Assembly (NCBI GenBank): GCA_019095985.1
Contig: CM032665.1
Span: 36,246,658-36,310,657 of the forward strand
Length of the DNA stretch: 64,000 nt
Direction of reading: 5' to 3'
Origin: Streblospio benedicti
Lineage: Eukaryota > Annelida > Polychaeta > Spionida > Spionidae
The notes under the pieces were generated by a model. That model ran no database searches, had not been told where the DNA came from, and worked only from the letters and a program-made list of their open reading frames with translations. Each line of letters begins with the position of its first letter. The stretch's first letter is position 1. Of this stretch, positions 59,800 to 64,000 are shown one piece after another. The position numbers and the translations under genes were made by a program.

Positions 59800-62700
59800 C
59801 AGTAATATAACTCAGTATCCTCCCTGTTACTTATCTATCATCAGTCCCCCAGTCAGCATAACCATTCCAAGGAACAATCTAAGTCTTTCTGTTGTCAAAT
59901 GCACATACAATCCACATAACATACATTGCCATAAAGCAACTATACATATATATATTTGTATTACATAACAATGATGCACACAAATCTGTAAAGCTATGAT
60001 TTAAAATCTAACAGTGACAAAGTAAAATCCACCTAGAGTAAATTGAATGTTAGAAAATAAAAACACCCAAAACAATATGAAGGTGAGTGAAATAAAATGT
60101 TATTTCACAGGGTTATGCTCATAACAGTAGCTCATCCATTTCTGTACATTGTGATTGACCAGTTCGCTTCGATAATTTTCCACTCATCTACAGTGGTCAT
60201 GATGGTGTGATAGTGACTGAAGGACTCATTGGTACCGCGGAAGTAATCATCAAGTGCTGTGGTTTGAAAGATATGTGAAGGATATTACTTGGGTATATGT
60301 TGACAATTGAACCACTCGATCACTAATTAAAGAGGAATTTTTCACTAAGCACCTTAACAGTCTAATGGACTAATCATGTGGTTAATAAACTGCAGGTCAC
60401 TTGAAAATTATAATTCCACTGATAAAATATATTAAACTCTGAGATAACCCATATATAGTATGCAAATATGAACAGGAATTGACCAAGTAACTGGCTTGGG
60501 AATCAACAATCTGGCAAGTGAATAGCTTTAACAGAACTGTTATAATTAACAGGTCAATTACTTGTCATAAAACTCTTATTGATACATTTCTGTCTGCTTG
60601 ATGAGTAGTCAATCTTAATACCATAGCATAACCTCCATTAATTGATTATCTACCTATTGTGATCATGAATGAGTGCTAAGATTTGAAGGTATTTTACATA
60701 CCAAAATCATGGTTCATAACGTGATCTTGAGGTTATTGAATTACCAAAAATACTTTCAATCATTTTCATAGTTTATTTTAGCTACCTCTGTCTCTACTTA
60801 GTGTTGATCAACTCAAGCAGCACAAACAGTGGCTTTGTATGACAGCCACTTGCTAAGAACTTTCATATATACACCATACTCATTTGTAATTAGAACTGTT
60901 TCCACCTGTTACCACAGAGCTGCTCAAAACAAGTTATCACTTTAAAAGACATTTACTGCCTAAATGAGCGAAGCTGCTCAGCCTGTATATTGCAGGTAGA
61001 GGGTTCTTAATATGCTGCTCTGATTTGCTCAGCCACAAGCGTTCTGACCTTGAAGCTGTCTTCACAAAACAATTGTGGTAAGCCTGATGATGTTTGTTTC
61101 TTTGTGCAGTTTGCTATTACATTATCAATTGAAGAGTCCTGCTTTTGGATCCAGTTACATTCCCTTAGATCACGATCGAGTTTGCAAAATAACAATATGT
61201 CATCATTGGTCTATGGGAATCTGTCTTTACACTGTACATATGATATATTCAGTGATACAATATCTACCAGTAGGTTCTGTTGTGGCTTTTAACTGGAGAA
61301 ATTCATGATGTTAGACTTACATCAAAAACCATATCAATATGCCAGTTTTCTTATTTGGCCTTGTAAGATCGAACATTAGAAGTTGCTGAACTTTTCGGCA
61401 GTGGGGCTTGTGATTGGTTGGGACAACGAATCAGTCATATATTGTGTATTATATACCCAGTTGAAATCATCATAAATGCATAGTATAGGTATTCTTGAGT
61501 ACTGATCCTGGAAAGCTGGTCATGGATTTCATCTTTGACTGATTCTAAGGCCAAGATTCATATAACAAACTTATCAATTCAATCTTCATGAAGCATATTA
61601 ATGAACTAGTGTGTAACCTCTAACCTCTATGTCTATAATCATATTTGGAAAAGCATAATTGTCATGAATGACTACATACATGTAGCCTTTTAATATTCCA
61701 GCCTCTTAAGAGGTGAAGTGATTCAGCAGTCAATATATCATGCACATGTTTGTCATCATAAAGATAATGAGATCATAAAAAAGTCATCAGCATGCTAATA
61801 CAGTTAATGGTAATTGAACTCACCAAGTCATATGAGGTAAAGCAAAAAGATTAAGTCTGATCAGCTTATGTCCAGAATAAATCTGATTTATACATAAAAT
61901 CCAACAAATAATCATTTGTAATTCATATGCCCTTAATTAAAAGTTTTTCTGACAATAGATGTTTGGATAACATGAGGATGATAAAAGCGGATATTAGTGC
62001 TAATATTGTCCTCATATATAATCATATTGTCAACATGTTTCAGTATTTAATCAAATAATCAAACAGTTAGTGTAGTGTAAACTGTTTCTGAATGTCCAAT
62101 GTAATCCACACGCTGATGGACCGATAACATTGGACTATAGGGACATCCCTTGACAACTTAGAACAATGACACAGGCTACCTGGCTATGCTGCCATTAGAT
62201 GTCTAATCTTATGTAACATATAATCACAATTGCAAATAACAATGCATAATTTGTTTGATGCTCTGTTCATTATTGATACCATTAAGTGAAAGTTATAATT
62301 AGTAACTATCCATAGCTAAATAAGTTTAAAGAGGATGAAAATATTCACCTGCAAACTGTTCTCTTCACAAGATATAACATTCACATTCTGAATTGATACT
62401 AGAAATGACACAATTGACATGAAAAAGGAATTGCTGATCAAAATCGAATACCATAAATTGCTGATTACTAGCCCCACTCCAGTAATTATTTGTACACTAA
62501 TACAAGTGTACAGAGAGAAAGAGGATTATTTAAAATCACCTTCAAAAATTTGTTCACCATGCATGATCTAACTGCTGTCTAAGTGCGGTTGTTCATAAAA
62601 TGCCACTCTTGGCCGGATCGTTGTTAAGAACAATGATTGAGAGTTAGTCAGGTTCATTTTTTTGAGTTTTAGTCAGTCAAAAAAGGCAATGTGCAATAAT

Positions 62701-64000
62701 TTAAGAGATGTTTGAAAGCTTACTAAATTCATCCCAAACCAATCCCAGTCAATCAAATAGGGAAAATCAATCGGTGATTTCCTGCATATAATTTCAAAAG
62801 GAACACTGTTTTTACAAAGTAGAGCAAGCTAAATGTAATTGTATCATTGAATAAGAATACTTTAGTTTGTAAAACAATGAAAACTTTTGTTTATATAATT
62901 ATTGCAGTTTGAATTATACAGCAATTGTAAAAATATATAAAATAGATTGTAAAAATTCATATTTGATTATTTGATTGTTTTTCTATAAGACTGATTATCA
63001 TTTCCTTTGTTTGGATCACTATTTGTGTCACATTATTGACAAAGCCACCAACATTCTAACTGAAGAATATATAGACTATATGTAGTGTAAATGTGATATA
63101 CTTATACAATAAGTAGTTATACTTTGATAACTGGCTTTATCCAAAAAAACTTCTATAATCCTACTCAGACATCATCATTTATTAATTTCATGTAAATATA
63201 AAAACTCATATACATAACATAAACGCGATGCAGACAAGCGATACTGTACAATTGAAAAGCATCGAAAAGTTTGATGTCATATTAGGCTAAGCTCAACCAC
63301 ATTGATTTGGAGTCAAACACACTTCCCTAGAAGTTTCATCATGGGCATTTATTTAGTAGCTTATGGTATGAATTCAAGCCTGGAAAGGAGCACAGTTCAT
63401 AAAATAGTAAAATACACATACAAAGTCGTAGTTTGATGGTATCAAATACACAAAAAGTAGCTTTTCAATGAGTTCAAACTTTGACTTTTTTATATCCCTG
63501 TAAATACTCACTGAAAATATTAAACCACATAAAATCATGTTTGTTGGTTACAAGAATTTCAATCCTCTTCTTGCATAAAACTTCAGTCTACATCAATAAC
63601 AGGAAGTGTATAAAATATCTTTATACAATATTAATGCCTTCACCAGCTTAACTGTAACAAGAGGAATAAAAGATTATGCCCACACACTTGGTACTTTCTT
63701 ATTGTAACAGTTAAATTTTAATCCATAGGTCAGTTAACTCATCATGAATAATCTGTCCATTTCCTCACTTTAGCTGTTTGATAATCTCTAATCCTATATA
63801 AGCCTGGCCAGATTATCTTTCTGTTAGCACCTGCAGCTACCACAAGTATTTGGACTGATCCACAAAGCAGACGACTTCCTTACTTCCCCCAACTTCACGG
63901 TTCAATATGAAGTCGATACTTTATAGCACTACTCAACAGTCCTGATCTCAGTCTAACAAAGAATTAATTGAGTTGAAAAACCTGATGGTAATAAGCTGGC
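59800..64000. other. Upstream of candidate exon 1a, no gene seen
   Basis: AT-rich. It may hold the PDE8 promoter or more 5' introns. No exon, CpG-rich promoter or recognised repeat could be supported. The small open frames at 61.0-61.3 kb lack any recognisable content. Confidence 0.35.

Overview
This is AT-rich, intron-rich animal DNA with many dispersed repeats. The best guess is a lophotrochozoan, most likely a mollusc. The supports are frequent ACATGTA-type motifs, a repeat at about 19.5-20.3 kb that resembles one common in bivalve and gastropod genomes, a Penelope-like retroelement with a GIY-YIG domain, and RTE-like LINEs with an internal PHD-like finger. The species is not identified.

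Two host genes are supported. The first is a PDE8-type cAMP phosphodiesterase on the minus strand. It spans nearly the whole window, with eleven coding exons found: possible first exons at 59.7 and 47.2 kb, then 29.4, 27.3, 26.2, 21.8, 21.6, 20.3, 14.6, 13.6 and 3.1 kb. These exons encode the N-terminal region, the REC-like domain and the PAS domain. The HD-type catalytic domain was not found and should lie left of position 1. The second is an unrecognised gene on the plus strand, about 1.8-11.9 kb, with seven phase-compatible exons. It encodes two C2H2 zinc fingers followed by a long Ser/Pro/Arg-rich low-complexity protein of at least about 1,027 residues. Its 5' end is also left of the window or undetected.

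The two genes interlock on opposite strands. The PDE8 exon at 3097-3191 lies in an intron of the zinc-finger gene, and at least six zinc-finger-gene exons lie inside one PDE8 intron. Splice phases agree on both sides.

The rest is intronic or intergenic and rich in mobile DNA. It includes a hAT-type MITE with an exact 8-bp target duplication (7.5 kb), a 1.0-kb TIR element (15.5-16.5 kb), a 1.73-kb TIR element with TCATG target duplication holding an inverted array of tRNA-like units (17.6-19.3 kb), and a hairpin-rich repeat (19.5-20.3 kb). Further right are two RTE-like LINE fragments (23.2-24.6 and 51.4-52.7 kb), a 1.0-kb imperfect palindrome followed by a long TA tract (27.5-28.7 kb), a Penelope-like element (32.6-34.2 kb), several more MITE-like elements, and a probable solo LTR (58.1-58.6 kb). 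A 100-N assembly gap at 43.0 kb is bordered by two nearly identical 1.03-kb direct copies, which looks like an uncollapsed haplotype or false duplication.

No wholly new system is claimed. The most useful leads are the interlocked gene pair, the unfamiliar zinc-finger/Ser-Arg-rich protein, the splice-phase conflict in PDE8, the tRNA-like inverted array, and the large palindrome.
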